In this document: positions 41,564 through 52,311 of the stretch, piece by piece
Layout of the letters: each line of letters begins with the position of its first letter
How positions within the stretch are numbered: the first letter of the stretch is position 1
NCBI GenBank assembly: GCA_951217055.1
Contig: OX578279.1
Location: 39,209,610 to 39,273,609, forward strand
Direction: 5' to 3'
Source: Gerris lacustris
Taxonomy: Eukaryota; Arthropoda; Insecta; Hemiptera; Gerridae
Length of the DNA stretch: 64,000 nt
Position numbers and translations under genes: made by a program
The notes under the pieces: model-generated
What the model was told of the DNA's origin: nothing
What the model saw: the letters and a program-made list of their open reading frames with translations, nothing else
The model's database searches: none

Positions 41564-41845
41564 TAGGCTGTGAAGTGAGTTTTTTCTTTACCGCGGCAAT
41601 TACATTTACTGTCGAGCGAAGCGAGACAGTGAATATTGCCAAGAGTCCACAGTAATGAAAAAATGGATTTTAGCTTTGTTCTTTAGGCTCTAAAGTTACT
41701 ATTTCACAGCCTACCACGGAAAATAGTATATTATGTTACTAGGCTGTGAAGTGAGTTTGTTCTTTACCGCGGCAATTACATTTACTGTCGAGCGAAGCGA
41801 GACAGTAAATATTGCCAAGGTAAAGAAAAAACACTTCACAGTCGC
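41564..41845. repeat. Duplicated foldback with GNA apex
   Basis: A segment starting TTACTAGGCTGTGAAGTGAG occurs at about 41561 and again at about 41737. The second is a nested foldback. CTGTGAAGTG 41744-41753 pairs with 41832-41841, TTCTTTACC 41760-41768 with 41819-41827, GGCAAT 41771-41776 with 41811-41816, and TTTACTGTC 41781-41789 with 41801-41809. The apex GAGCGAAGCGA (41790-41800) is GA, a GC-GAA-GC mini-hairpin, GA. The first copy keeps only the inner half. Confidence 0.85.
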
Positions 41846-42240
41846 TATTTTTTCCGTGTTAGCAGACAGTGAAAAAACATTAAATATTAATCACTAATCA
41901 ATATATAATAATAACAAATATTAGTACATACTTAAGACTTAAAAAAAGAAACCTTAAAAAGAGGTTACACTATAAGAAAAGATAAATAAAACGCATTGAC
42001 ATCTAGCGGATTTTAATCGTACTAGAAGCATTTCTACAAAGACTGCAGCACTACTAACGGAAGTTTAGACAACTACCCGCCGGAAAATAAAAATCTTTTA
42101 GTTCCTAGGACGTAAAAGATTTTTTCTTTACAGCTAGGAGTAATGAAAAGATTTTTTAAGTCCACTTAATGAAAAAATGGATTTTAGCTATGTTTTTTAG
42201 GCTCTAAAGTTACTATTTCACAGCCTACCACGGAAAAAAT
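41653..42240. repeat. Direct repeat of a ~70-bp block flanking the foldback
   Basis: The block beginning AATGAAAAAATGGATTTTAG and ending CACAGCCTACCACGG occurs at about 41653-41725 and about 42171-42240 with a few changes. Between them lie the second foldback and a segment with CTAACGGAAGTTTAG-type wording. Confidence 0.7.
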
Positions 42241-42319
42241 AATTTTATCCCACTGGAAATTAAAATCCTGATTGTTTAGACCATTTCGATTTCCAGTGGA
42301 GTCGAATCACATTTATTTT

Positions 42320-42600
42320 TATTTAATATTAATTTAAATTAATATGGGACCACCTTTGGGCTACTTTAACCATCTAAATTATTTTAAAATAGTTTAAAAA
42401 AAATATAGGTTTTAACAAATTAAAGGTTTGCGTTTGCGTGCATACGGAGAAGAGAAAGCAAAGTAGGCAGAAAGTTTATATAGGACCAACACCATGAGTA
42501 AATTAATTATGACATACTCTCCGAATTTTATCAAAATTAGTAGAGCTGTTATTGAGACATGGTGGTTCAAAAAAATGTTGCACTACTAACGGGACAGACA
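42320..42600 (-). repeat. Family A dispersed repeat, internal fragment
   Basis: AAATTAATATGGGACCACC, GGGCTACTTTAACC, TATATAGGACCAACACC and TTTTATCAAAATTAG follow the order of minus-strand family A copies such as 51000-51560. Confidence 0.55.
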
Positions 42601-43111
42601 ACTACAACGAATTTCTGTTTAGGAAGTTTTGAATTTAGAGACTTAAAAAATGTCTTTATTTAGAATGACACACAACGCTTTCGAGATGCTTCCCTTAAGA
42701 GGATATCAAATAACTTTCTTATGTTTAAATGCTTTTATTAAAATATAGTTTCAACTAATAATAAATGTTTCGACTGGTACTGATGATGAAGCTATTGTTT
42801 AAGAGACGTAAGTTTTATTTTAAAACAGCGAGAGAACAAAACTGTTTAAAAGAGGGATCGGAATATTGCAAAAGTAAGCTTGTTATTTTTGCTTAAAACC
42901 CAACCACCAATGGAAATAAAACTATTTAAGCCTCCACACGCTGTCGCGCCATGGAATTAGTTAGATAATTAAGTTTTATTTAAAGTAAACTACTGCTAGA
43001 TATTGCTTACCCCTTACTACCCCTACTACTAGATCATGTTGAACAATAAAACAGAGTTTGGATAAACTAAGCAAAAGAGGCATTTATTACTCGATTTCAC
43101 AAATAGTTATT

Positions 43112-43243
43112 TTGCTTCCGAGCTTACCGAAAGTAACGGAAGCATTGTGTTCACTTTCGAGAACAAAAAAGTTTTATGCCTCCGATTTTAAAAATTCCAA
43201 GACAGAAATCCGTTTCAGACATCAGGGAACATTTTTGGTTCCG

Positions 43244-43279
<36 letters not shown>

Positions 43280-43635
43280 GGTCTGTGTGTCCGCAAATCG
43301 TGAAACGTGCGACGATAACTTGAGTAAATGTTGCCCGATTTTGATGAAATTTGGTATACATGTTTATTTTACCAATGCTCAGGTCGAGTTCGTTGGACAA
43401 CTGAACTTCAAATTTAAAATTGAAATTTTCGGTCGGGAAAAAAATCAAACCTTATCTATTCAATGAGACGAACATTTTCTTCAAATACAATTTTTTAGTA
43501 AAACCTACAGCGACACCCCTATAAAGTGTTAAAGATCGCTAAAAAATGTTAATTGTTCTTACACAATAAACAATATAACAATAAAGTACATGATAGAATG
43601 CGAGGAAGCTATGTGCCACACTAATTGGCAGTGTA
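43112..43635 (+). repeat. Family A dispersed repeat, complete copy
   Basis: The 5' end is a hairpin: GCTTCCG pairs with CGGAAGC, TTACC with GGTAA (one mismatch here), with GAA as the loop. It is followed by CCAAGACAGAAATCCGTTTC, CAGACATCAGGGAACAT, a TCTG-repeat tract (about 43243-43290), TTTTGATGAAATTTGG, a CAATATAACAATAAAGTAC block, and a 3' hairpin in which TGCCA pairs with TGGCA. Overlapping 77-96-codon frames across it exist on both strands and are repeat artefacts. The element class is unknown. No target duplication was established. Confidence 0.8.
43243..43290. repeat. (TCTG)n microsatellite inside family A
   Basis: About eleven tandem TCTG/GTCT units. Other family A copies have only two or three at the same site, so the tract expanded within this copy. 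Confidence 0.9.
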
Positions 43636-45559
43636 TTTAGTTTACTATAAGTTTTACGTAATTAAGTATTTTTTTAAAAGAAAAGATTTGATACTTTAAT
43701 ATATACGTTATAGTCTTACCGCAAGGACTAATCGGAGGAAGGTAGAGGAATCTACTACAGTCAAAGGAAAAAATTGATAGTTATAAGTTAGATGTGTGTA
43801 CTTTCATAACGGCAATATGGTTATAAATGTTTTGCTCATACTAAGTAGGAGTTTTACAGCAGTTAAGATCAGAAGTTCTCTAGATAGAGGTGGTATGTTT
43901 AGTCAAGTTGACCTCTTCAGTCCAAGGCGAATATTAAAGTTGTTGTGAATCTCCCCTTGTCACTACTCGGAATGTGTTTTGGTAAAAGTTGGTGGGTAAA
44001 AGTATGGCTAAGGTTGAAGGTCCCCAAGCACTAGGCCCAGAGTTAGGCTCTGTTTAATGCACTAAGCCTGTACTATATGAAAGTTTGTGAAGGGGAAAGG
44101 GGACCTTCCACAGTTTACCCAGTCGACAGTCCTCTGATCTTTCCTCTTCTATACTTTTAACATTTTCCTCCAGAATTGTGTCCTAACGTATCAACACTCG
44201 TTTCTCACTAACCACAAATACTTGCTTAAATTATCAGTAATTGCTTGTCTTAGAGAAGATCTACTAGGAAAATATAAAAAAAATAACTTTTTATAAAGCC
44301 TATGCATTTACCCTTAAACAATTTAAAACTATTGATAATAGCGCGAAAAGATACAAAATGTTGGGCTACTCTAGGACTGACTTAGCAATTTATTAAGCGG
44401 TATAATGAAAACCTGATAACAATAAATAAAGAGGGGACAAGTCTTATCAAACAATATATTCAACACAACATAACTGGTAATGAACCCACATTAAAATATA
44501 ATCAATAAATATCAGGAAACCCAAAATTAAATGTTTTGATTTAGATGAAACGTCACGTGGGGAGTAAAAATGTTTACTGATCACATTCATGCATTGCGCG
44601 TATTTGGATAGAAATTAAAATAATGGTAGGCCTGTTTTTGCAGATTTTACTAGTGTTTGTCGAACTGCGAGAGTACATCTGAAGAATGATTAAATGAGGT
44701 CGGCCAAGTGGATGATATAAATCGGACCAGTATGCTGAAGTACGATAGGGAGGCCTGAAAGTTTGGAAGATATATTATAAGATGGTGTAGTATCGGATAA
44801 GATAACCTTACTTGATGTTAGGGCCCTTTTTGAAACCTTAACACCTCCTTAATAAGGGAAATTGAGGGAGGTTATCCTTGGGTTACAGAACTGGTCTGCT
44901 CACGGTTAAACATTTCATGCTTATTAATTTCTGATGGAAACCATCTCTTGCCTTCGTCCCTCTCCTCGTAAATCCCTAACATCGATTTCTTCTGGACAAA
45001 CTTTTTTTGAGATGGGGGAAATCGGACGATGGAAAATAAAATGTTGAAGGAAGGAAAAAAACAGATTGGAGAGTAGATGTAGCGATAATATAGCAAGTGG
45101 AAAGAGCGATTACGTTAAATTTATTTATTTATATTAATCTTAAGCTAAAATTACACTTAACTTTTTACTTCCTCTCCTCAGGTTTTGCTAGTTTTATAAT
45201 TTAGACCGGGTTATTCAAGAGTAGTTAATCAAGTTGAATGATTTATTTTTCTCAAACGACGCAGAGAAAAGGGTTCCATTATTTTTTTTTCTAATTTATT
45301 AAGTAAATCATATAATTATGTGTGGTAGTTTGGAACTATTTCGATTAATAGTAGTCACTATTATTTTAATTTACTTTAATATTAAATGTGCACAGGTGGT
45401 TGAATATAAGGGCTATAATAAGGGCTACTTTCGATAAACCATAAAAATCGGATGAATAATAAAAAATGTGATCACATTGCTACAGTTACCCTAGATAAGC
45501 TCGGAAGCAAAATTATCTTAGGATGAGAAGATTTTATTTAATTTAATAACCCAAATAAT
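43636..45559. other. Gene-free stretch
   Basis: Mixed AT-rich sequence with a slightly GC-richer portion at 43880-44150. The longest frames (74 codons) show no motif or splice context. Confidence 0.45.
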
Positions 45560-45640
45560 AGTACATTACGCGTCGAGTGCGGAAAGTAGCATGCAAAATG
45601 CTACTTTCCCTCGCTATCGCTCGGGTGGTAAAACCACACG
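45560..45640. repeat. Hairpin array flanking GNA-hairpin element, copy 3
   Basis: GGAAAGTAGCAT 45581-45592 pairs perfectly with 45598-45609 around a 5-base loop. Overlapping its end, 45608-45625 on the minus strand reads CCC, GA, GC, GATA, GC, GA, GGG, the same plan as the hairpins at 34.5 and 41 kb with a four-base loop. A third small hairpin (GTGGT with ACCAC) is at 45626-45638. Confidence 0.75.
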
Positions 45641-45865
45641 AGCAATGCAAAATGCCGTTTTCGCACGAGTTGCGTACCGTACTTTATCTACGATTGTTAG
45701 ATTTAAATAATAAATACAGAAACAAATAAACTTGCTGTATGTAAGTTCGTATCTCTCTCTTGATAAAGAAGGCATTAATTCATTAGTTGTATTTTTTGCC
45801 GAATTAATTATTTCTGGAAGAGTATTATTCTCCACATTTTCGTCAAAGTCACTTGATTCACTCAT
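45614..45865 (-). pseudogene. Short frame resembling the N-terminus of a tyrosine-recombinase-type transposon protein
   Basis: ATG at 45865 opens an 83-codon minus-strand frame. Its first ~50 residues are acidic and polar (MSESSDFDENVENN), then MPSLSRERYELTYSKF. The spacing of Pro, Ser, Arg-Tyr, Tyr and Phe resembles the N-terminal core-binding segment of Crypton-type and related eukaryotic tyrosine recombinases. After residue 50 the similarity ends and the frame runs into the hairpin array, so the catalytic domain (Arg..His-x-x-Arg..Tyr) is absent. It sits inside the third GNA-hairpin element, starting near the right inverted repeat. This could be a truncated relic of the mobilising enzyme or a captured host exon. 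The assignment rests on motif memory only. Confidence 0.3.
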
Positions 45866-45963
45866 TGTTTTTCACTAAAAACTCGATATAAACAGTTACT
45901 TTAATAAAGTAACAGCAAATTAGTTTTGTTCAATGTAAACAAACTCGCTAATCGTGCGTAAAG
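45682..45963. mobile_element. GNA-hairpin element, copy 3 body
   Basis: CTTTATCTACGATT at 45682-45695 is inverted with a few mismatches at 45950-45963 (AATCGTGCGTAAAG). The preceding GTACCGTACTTTATCTACG aligns with TACATACAATATATTATCT of copy 1. The body carries most of the minus-strand frame at 45614-45865. Confidence 0.45.
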
Positions 45964-46019
45964 CTGAAGAATTCCTCTTCTTTACCGCACTAGCTTGGTA
46001 AAGAAGAGGAATTCTTCAG
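45964..46019. repeat. Perfect 23-bp-arm hairpin
   Basis: 45964-45986 (CTGAAGAATTCCTCTTC then TTTACC) is exactly complementary to 45997-46019, with a 10-base loop. The arms share TTCTTTACC/GGTAAAGAA with the foldback at 41744-41841, tying the two loci together. Confidence 0.95.
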
Positions 46020-47600
46020 AACTATGAGACGCGCATGCGCAATGAATACAAGTACGTAAATAATCACTTTCTACGCATCTAAACAAAGATATAATGTTTA
46101 TATTTCGTATCAATCGTGGATAAACTATTTTATAGATTCAAAAGTGTAAATTACGAAATAAAACATTGATATAAAAAAGTAGGCCACATAAACAAGAGGT
46201 CAACTTATATAAAATTCACCTACTACTATATTTACTATTATCGCTTTGGTAACGGGTTTGTCAGATACAATTATTAGCAATTCATTCTCTTAGTTACAAT
46301 TGTATCCCGTTACAATCGTGTCTGTGCGTCTATTATACGCACAACGATAGTGAATTTGAAAACCCTTAGTGCCAAGAGAGAGTGTCTAATTCCCTTTCGG
46401 AATAGATGGAATGCCTGCATTCCAGTTTAGGAAGACAGGGGTACTGAAAGGGGTTTCCAACCACTCAAACGGAATTCCCCTAAAACGGACCATCACAATT
46501 TTGAAATTCAATTACATGCAGATTAGCTGTCCCACAGTAACTTACTCGTTTGGTCTGTTGTAAACAATTTTAATTTATTCCTTTACAATAAAATGACTAC
46601 TGCTTTGTGACTATCAAAATTAAAGTCATTTATAAAAATAAAGAATGAAAAAAGCTTATAGCTTGAATGCTGATGGTACAATTGTAAATGAGACTTATAA
46701 TAATTGCATAATATTTAACCCGTGTCTTTAATATTATTCTTTTCATTTATTTTATTAATATATAATCTGTTCAGTTTATATTCATTTAATGTGGCGCAAC
46801 TCTGGTGGCGTCGTTCTGAAGGTTGTTTAGTCTCCGCTTCCCCTCCTTTGGACTTTAGATTCCCCCTCCCTCGTCCTGATTTTTTTTTTGTAAACCCCCA
46901 ACAGTCCAATATCGAAATCGAACTCGTACAGTCTAGCATTCTTTTCAAATCTCAAAAATTTTATTTCCCCATTCTTGTTTTTTGTTTATTTAATACAGTC
47001 TACATTCACTCAAAACCTCATATTGTGTTTGATATTTTTCTTAACTCGATCCATACTCATACATAAACATAATCATACATATTTAGCACTAAGTTGCGAA
47101 TTACAAATGTACATAGTAGTTTGACTAATTTAATTTAATTCATTAGAATTCAATATAAAATATCTAAGTTCAATTAGTATATCAAGGAAAAAAGATAATT
47201 TAAACAATTGAAAATAAAACATTGATTTAGGTATATATATAGTCCTACCATCAATCAAGTCTTGTCTTTAAATAAATTCATAAAGTTTCTATACAGTTTG
47301 TTAGTAATGGGATATAGAATTTTATATAAAATTCCAAAAGCTTAAAATTAGAGAAAAATTGAACAAATATATATATTTAGTTCCATCAATCAATCAGGGA
47401 TACACCTACAGGAATTAATAAAAACTCACATCATGAGAAGAAGCAAAAAGAAGGAGATTGACATTAACCGGAATGAAATAAAATTGTGCAATATTGATAT
47501 TTAATATCCAAAGTATTCGTTATTCATCCCACACATTTACATCTGCAAATGGAGATACGTTTATAGGTATCATTAGTAGCAACAGCAACTATTTATTCAA
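46020..47600. other. Gene-free stretch
   Basis: 46325-46350 has a small hairpin (TGTGCGT with ACGCACA). 46790-46910 is less AT-rich. The 114-codon plus-strand frame at 46722 starts with GTG, not ATG, and its hydrophobic, Phe-rich composition reflects AT-rich DNA, so I do not call it a gene. Confidence 0.45.
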
Positions 47601-48090
47601 TTTTGCTTCCGAGCTTACCGAAGGTAACGGAAGCATTGTGTAACGAAAAACGCAAAACTTTTATGCCTCCGATTTTAAAAATTCCAAGACAGAAATCCGT
47701 TTCAGACATCAGGGAACATTTTTGGTCTCGTGTCTGTCTGTCGGTCTGTGTGTCCGCGAATTATGAAACGTGCGACGATAACTTGAGTAAATGTTGACCA
47801 ATTTTGATGAAATTCGGTAGACATGTTCATTTTACTAATGCCCAGGTTGAGTTCGTTGGACATATCCGTCCAACCGTTCACGAGCCACGCTCGCGTAAAC
47901 GTGAACTTTAAATTTAAAATTGGAATTTTAGGTCGGGAAAAAAATCTTTCTTCATCTATTCAATGAGACAAACATTTATTACAAATAAAATAATTAATTT
48001 TTTAGTAAAACCAACAGCGACACCGCTATGAAGTGTTAAAGATCGCTAAAACTATTAATAGTTTTTACAAAATAAACAATATAACAATAA

Positions 48091-48470
48091 TTTTAATTTA
48101 AATCTAAAAGCTACGCAGGAGAATGAATTTCTCTGACGTTAATGATACCTTGACCCGAATTTAAAGCTTTCAATTTTTCCACAAGTCTGAGAAGTCAACA
48201 TTAATGACGAAGAACCAGACCGAGAAATAACGCTTATAATTATAAAGTACCCAATTAGTACCTGTACCTCGTACAATCAGTTATAATTGGTTAGAGCGCT
48301 ATACTGGAAATATAGAGGCCGGTGGTTCAAATCCCCGCGCTGGAGTCTATTTTTCTCTGTCTGTTTCCCCTAGTTAATAATAATTATAATTTGATTTAAA
48401 TTAAAATTTAATCGTTCCGTAGTATGAATACTACCAAAATCGTAAAATATGAATTAATAATTTTAATGTT
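48091..48470 (+). mobile_element. 380-bp insertion with tRNA-like core and 13-bp target duplication
   Basis: AATATAACAATAA occurs exactly at 48078-48090 and 48471-48483. The equivalent place in the family A copy at 43.57 kb has it once, uninterrupted, which serves as an empty site. The insertion contains Pol III-type A and B boxes in its tRNA-like core. Near the ends AATTTTAATTTAAATC (about 48089) is inverted at about 48394. A 13-bp duplication fits LINE-style integration of a SINE, though the tRNA-like part is central rather than at the 5' end. Confidence 0.7.
48279..48345 (+). tRNA. tRNA-like sequence (degenerate or SINE-borne), anticodon-loop GGA
   Basis: The A-box-like TTGGTTAGAGCGC and B-box-like GGTTCAAATCC are correctly spaced. 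A perfect 5-bp anticodon stem (CTATA 48299-48303, TATAG 48311-48315) encloses the loop CTGGAAA, giving GGA at 48306-48308. A run of five T at 48350-48354 could terminate Pol III. Against a working tRNA: the 5' acceptor strand does not pair with CGCTGGA at the 3' side, the D stem is broken, the T stem has two mismatches, and there is no long variable arm as serine tRNA would need. Confidence 0.4.
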
Positions 48471-48535
48471 AATATAACAATAAAGTACATGATGTTATAT
48501 GCGAGGAAGCTATGTGCCACACTAATTGGCAGTCT

Positions 48536-50999
48536 ATTTAATGTTAATATTAAATTAAATGCCAAGAAAATCATATTAAGTAAATAAGGAAACAAGTGAA
48601 GCAACAATAGGGTATTTAACGTAGACCATTTTGACAAATATATTTAATAATTAGAAATTCCAAGCATGAGGATACAAAGTTGTATAGGACATTGAATAAC
48701 ATTTTATTTTAAAAAAAATCTTAATATAAAAAATAGGGAAAATATTTAAATAACAGCAAATTGTTTAACCTCTTTGTACTGCGTGAAGTCAAAAATGTTT
48801 ATATATTGAAACGCGATGAGTGATTTGGGAAAGAATATGTTTAAGTTTGTGAGGGACTGATAATAGAGGGGGACAGACAAACAACATCATTTACTTTTAT
48901 ACTTGATAAATCCTAGTAGAACATAGTCGGGCAGGGAGAGATAAGGCTATACGCATGATCTCACAACTTTTTACGCGGGACTTTTTTGGGGTGGGGGGTT
49001 CACTTCTTTTTGTAGTAATTTTTCTTTTCTTAGTCTCTTGCTCGTATTGAACATATAATATCTACAGTACATATTATATAACACATAATAATATAAGAAT
49101 GGAATAGATAAGATAAAAAAGATAAGGGAAGGAGATAATAGGAAATAAAAAGTAACAGAAAATAATGTAGAAGAAGGGGTTTGAAACGCATAAGCGAAGT
49201 ATGACACTCAAAGGCGAGGTATGAAACGCAGTGGGTGTTTAAATTGAACTAAATAATTATCTGGAGTACTGTGCGGATAAGCAGGAAGTGTATGTTTAAA
49301 ATCTTCGAACTCATACTCAATAATGTATATATATATATACAATAATTACTAATTATTATAATTATAATCATGAGTTAATTTCTCATTTTAACTCTTTGTA
49401 TACTGAATTATTACTACATTTCTGTATGTTCATTTTTTGATTCTATTAACAAATTACAGTTTTTCCAAATCTCCAAGTAATAAGCTATGTTAGTTAATTT
49501 AGAACAGTGAACAAGGACATTAATGTTCATATCATAAATACTCAAGCTATAATTATATTAAAATAATACATGCTATGTCACAGACATAGCATACATGATA
49601 TTCACAAAGAATATTTGTAGTTGAATGCCATTACACTATGGTATTAGTTTACCTGATAATTTTGCATTACATTAATCCGCCAACGGTTTGTGCATATTCT
49701 AAATAGTGCTTTGCACATTATATCTTGAGTATGAACAGTGAATTGATTAGTCAATATGTGAATACACCCACTGATGATTTATATCAACTCATATTATTTT
49801 AATATGACCTCTATTCGTGTAATTTGACCTAAAAACATTGTAGAGATCGAAACTTTTCTGTAACTCTTAAGTGTCTGTAATAAGGCTGCGAAATCTATAT
49901 TTGTACTAACATAAATTATTTTGTTAACAATTTTATTTTGAATAGAGTTGAATGTCATTTAATGTTTAAATGTAAAAATAATAGTTAATAATAAGTGTAC
50001 TCAATTAATATTAAGAGCATCTGCTAATTGATTTGGGATAGAGATTTTCACTGTTTCATTGGGTTAACAAGCTAGGGAGTACAACTACTGAGTTGCTTCT
50101 CCCACCATGACATCATGTTCTTGTAAATACCTTATTAACAATGTTACTTCTTACATTTTTTATTTAGTAATATTCTTTACAAATTAAAAAAAAAAAAAAA
50201 CTGTTTAATTGCGGGGTGCCGTGCGCACTCCATATCGTTATGGGACCGCGCTGTGGTGGGCATAGGCATTATGGTTATGACATTATGGTTATGAGTGAAA
50301 AGAAAATAAGAATTAATTATTGAATGGATAAATAAGAAAGTATGACCGCCCTACAACAACGCTCTAAAACAGTATTCGGTATATTGACGTGGATTGCCGG
50401 TTCCATTCCTTAAAATTATATTTTACATCTTCTTAATAAATAGAAACCTTGTAAATTTTAGAATTAAAAATAATTTCACACAGAAAAATAAATTGTTAGC
50501 TCAAATAGTAATAACTTTAATCCCCTTCCACGAATCACGTTGATGTACTCTGTTTAGGTTTTATGTTTATAAAATAATTCAGGTGTTTCGATAACGACTG
50601 CAACGCCTGTGTTAGTGTCAGGTTCAGTTGTTGGAATATTAATTTATCTAAAACTTTATTACTTTTTTATAATTACCTATTATCTTAAACTAAATAGTGA
50701 TTCACTGAAACCTGAAACCACTGTAATTATAAAAAAAAAAATAGTTAGATCAGTTTAGTGGGATAATTTTTCGCTTTAAAGAAGAGTTAAAAAGGATTGT
50801 TTCAAACGAATTACAATTCCAAAATTTAGAGTTTTTTGGCACTAATTTTAGTGGTAACATGTTAAGCGAACATGCTACTACGGGGCTACTGAAGGCAAAT
50901 ATTTGATGAACGTGATTTTTAATTTCTAAATCATTACATTTTATTTTACAGACAAAATTAACATTTTTATTTCCCCATCCAGCCCTTTATAAAAATGAA
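48536..50999. other. AT-rich stretch, nothing recognised
   Basis: Contains poly-A and short TA runs and a CATTATGGTTATGA duplication at about 50267-50294. No coding segment or RNA gene was recognised. Confidence 0.5.
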
Positions 51000-51560
51000 A
51001 ATGGTCTGCCAATTAGTGTGGCACATAGATTCCTCACTTCCTATTTCGTATACTGTAATACCTATACTTTTACAACCTATTATTGTTGAATTAAAGTCTC
51101 AATTTAGAGGGTATTTAATGAGTAATGAAATTTAAAGAGCATACACGATTGAAATTAATCTGGGGCTATCTGCGAGATACTTTCAACAAACCATCCAAAT
51201 TTAATAAAAATCAGATGAGCATTTTTGAAGGTATAGATGAAAATAAATGTAAGTTTGTGTGCATGTGGAAGAGAAATAAATGGGCGGAAAAGGTTGACAC
51301 TTATATAGGACCAACAATCGGCTAGTTGTGACGTACCATATTTCACTAAAATCGGACGAGCAGTGTTTAAGATAATATGTTGATTCGCAAAAATTGAGCG
51401 ACAGACAAACCGACAGACCAACAGACTGACACGGAACCAAAAATGTCCCCTGATGTCTGAAACGAATTTTTGTCTTGGAATTTTTTAAATTGAAGACATA
51501 AAACAGTCTGTTCTTCATAACGATCACATAGCTTCCTTAGGTAAGCTTGGAAGCAAAAAT
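51000..51560 (-). repeat. Family A dispersed repeat, near-complete copy
   Basis: Starts with the complement of the 3' hairpin (GTCTGCCAATTAGTGTGG). It runs through GGGGCTATCTGCGAGATAC, ATATAGGACCAACAATCGG, AAAATCGGACGAGCAG, GACAGACAAACCGACAGACC and CCCCTGATGTCTGAAACG, and ends in GCTTGGAAGCAAAA, the complement of a worn 5' hairpin. Minus-strand frames of 79-108 codons here are by-products. Confidence 0.75.
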
Positions 51561-51853
51561 AAATAACAAATGTAGATGGAATGCCCCAAAAAACAAATAA
51601 AATCAAGGGGAGTTAGGTGTCCCTTGTTCGATCCCCCCCCCCCCCATAAGGTCACATTGTGTTTTTTTATTTTTAAATTAAGGTAATCGGCAAGGTAAAC
51701 TACATTTTTTCAGGAAATTTTCATCGGCCTATCATTAGGTATTAGCATGAATTATTTAAAAAAAAATTATAATAGCTATTATAGGGTGGTTGGGGAGAGG
51801 GGCAAATTTATTTTGGAATATTTTGGAGCTAAAATCGCAATACCCATAAAAAA

Positions 51854-52209
<356 letters not shown>

Positions 52210-52223
52210 TGGCGACCGTGACA
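52210..52223 (+). other. Primer-binding site, tRNA-Arg-like
   Basis: TGGCGACCGTGACA lies directly after the 5' LTR. It begins with TGG, the complement of a tRNA CCA end, and resembles the arginine tRNA-type sites of some insect retrotransposons. The tRNA identity is from memory. Confidence 0.7.
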
Positions 52224-52311
52224 AATAAGTTGTTAGTACGTTAATGTTCAATAGTTTGAAACAATCTATTATTTTTTTGGTTTTGAATTGGAATTCAGAA
52301 ATTCTTCTAGT

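Larger units (their letters stand above)
47602..48535 (+). repeat. Family A dispersed repeat, complete copy interrupted by an insertion
   Basis: The 5' hairpin (GCTTCCGAGCTTACCGAAGG, then CGGAAGC) at 47605 and the 3' hairpin (GCCACACTAATTGGCAG) at about 48530 are both intact, and the internal blocks match the copy at 43112. Excess length comes from the 380-bp insertion at 48091-48470. The 64-codon frame at 47603 is a repeat artefact. Confidence 0.8.

Noticed and set aside
43058..43466. Frames with Cys-Leu-Ser-Val repeats
   Set aside because: Product of the TCTG microsatellite in family A.
46722..47066. 114-codon plus-strand frame
   Set aside because: Starts with GTG, Phe/Ile-rich from AT bias, no motif, signal or splice support.
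48279..48345. Functional serine tRNA gene
   Set aside because: Anticodon loop fits, but the acceptor and D stems fail and the long variable arm is missing; kept only as tRNA-like.
51155..51606. Overlapping minus-strand frames of 79-108 codons
   Set aside because: All three overlap in different frames inside a family A copy; frames in other copies are not conserved as protein.
52288..52311. Upstream start for gag-pol
   Set aside because: The first codon there is TTG; the first ATG with a good context is 52312.
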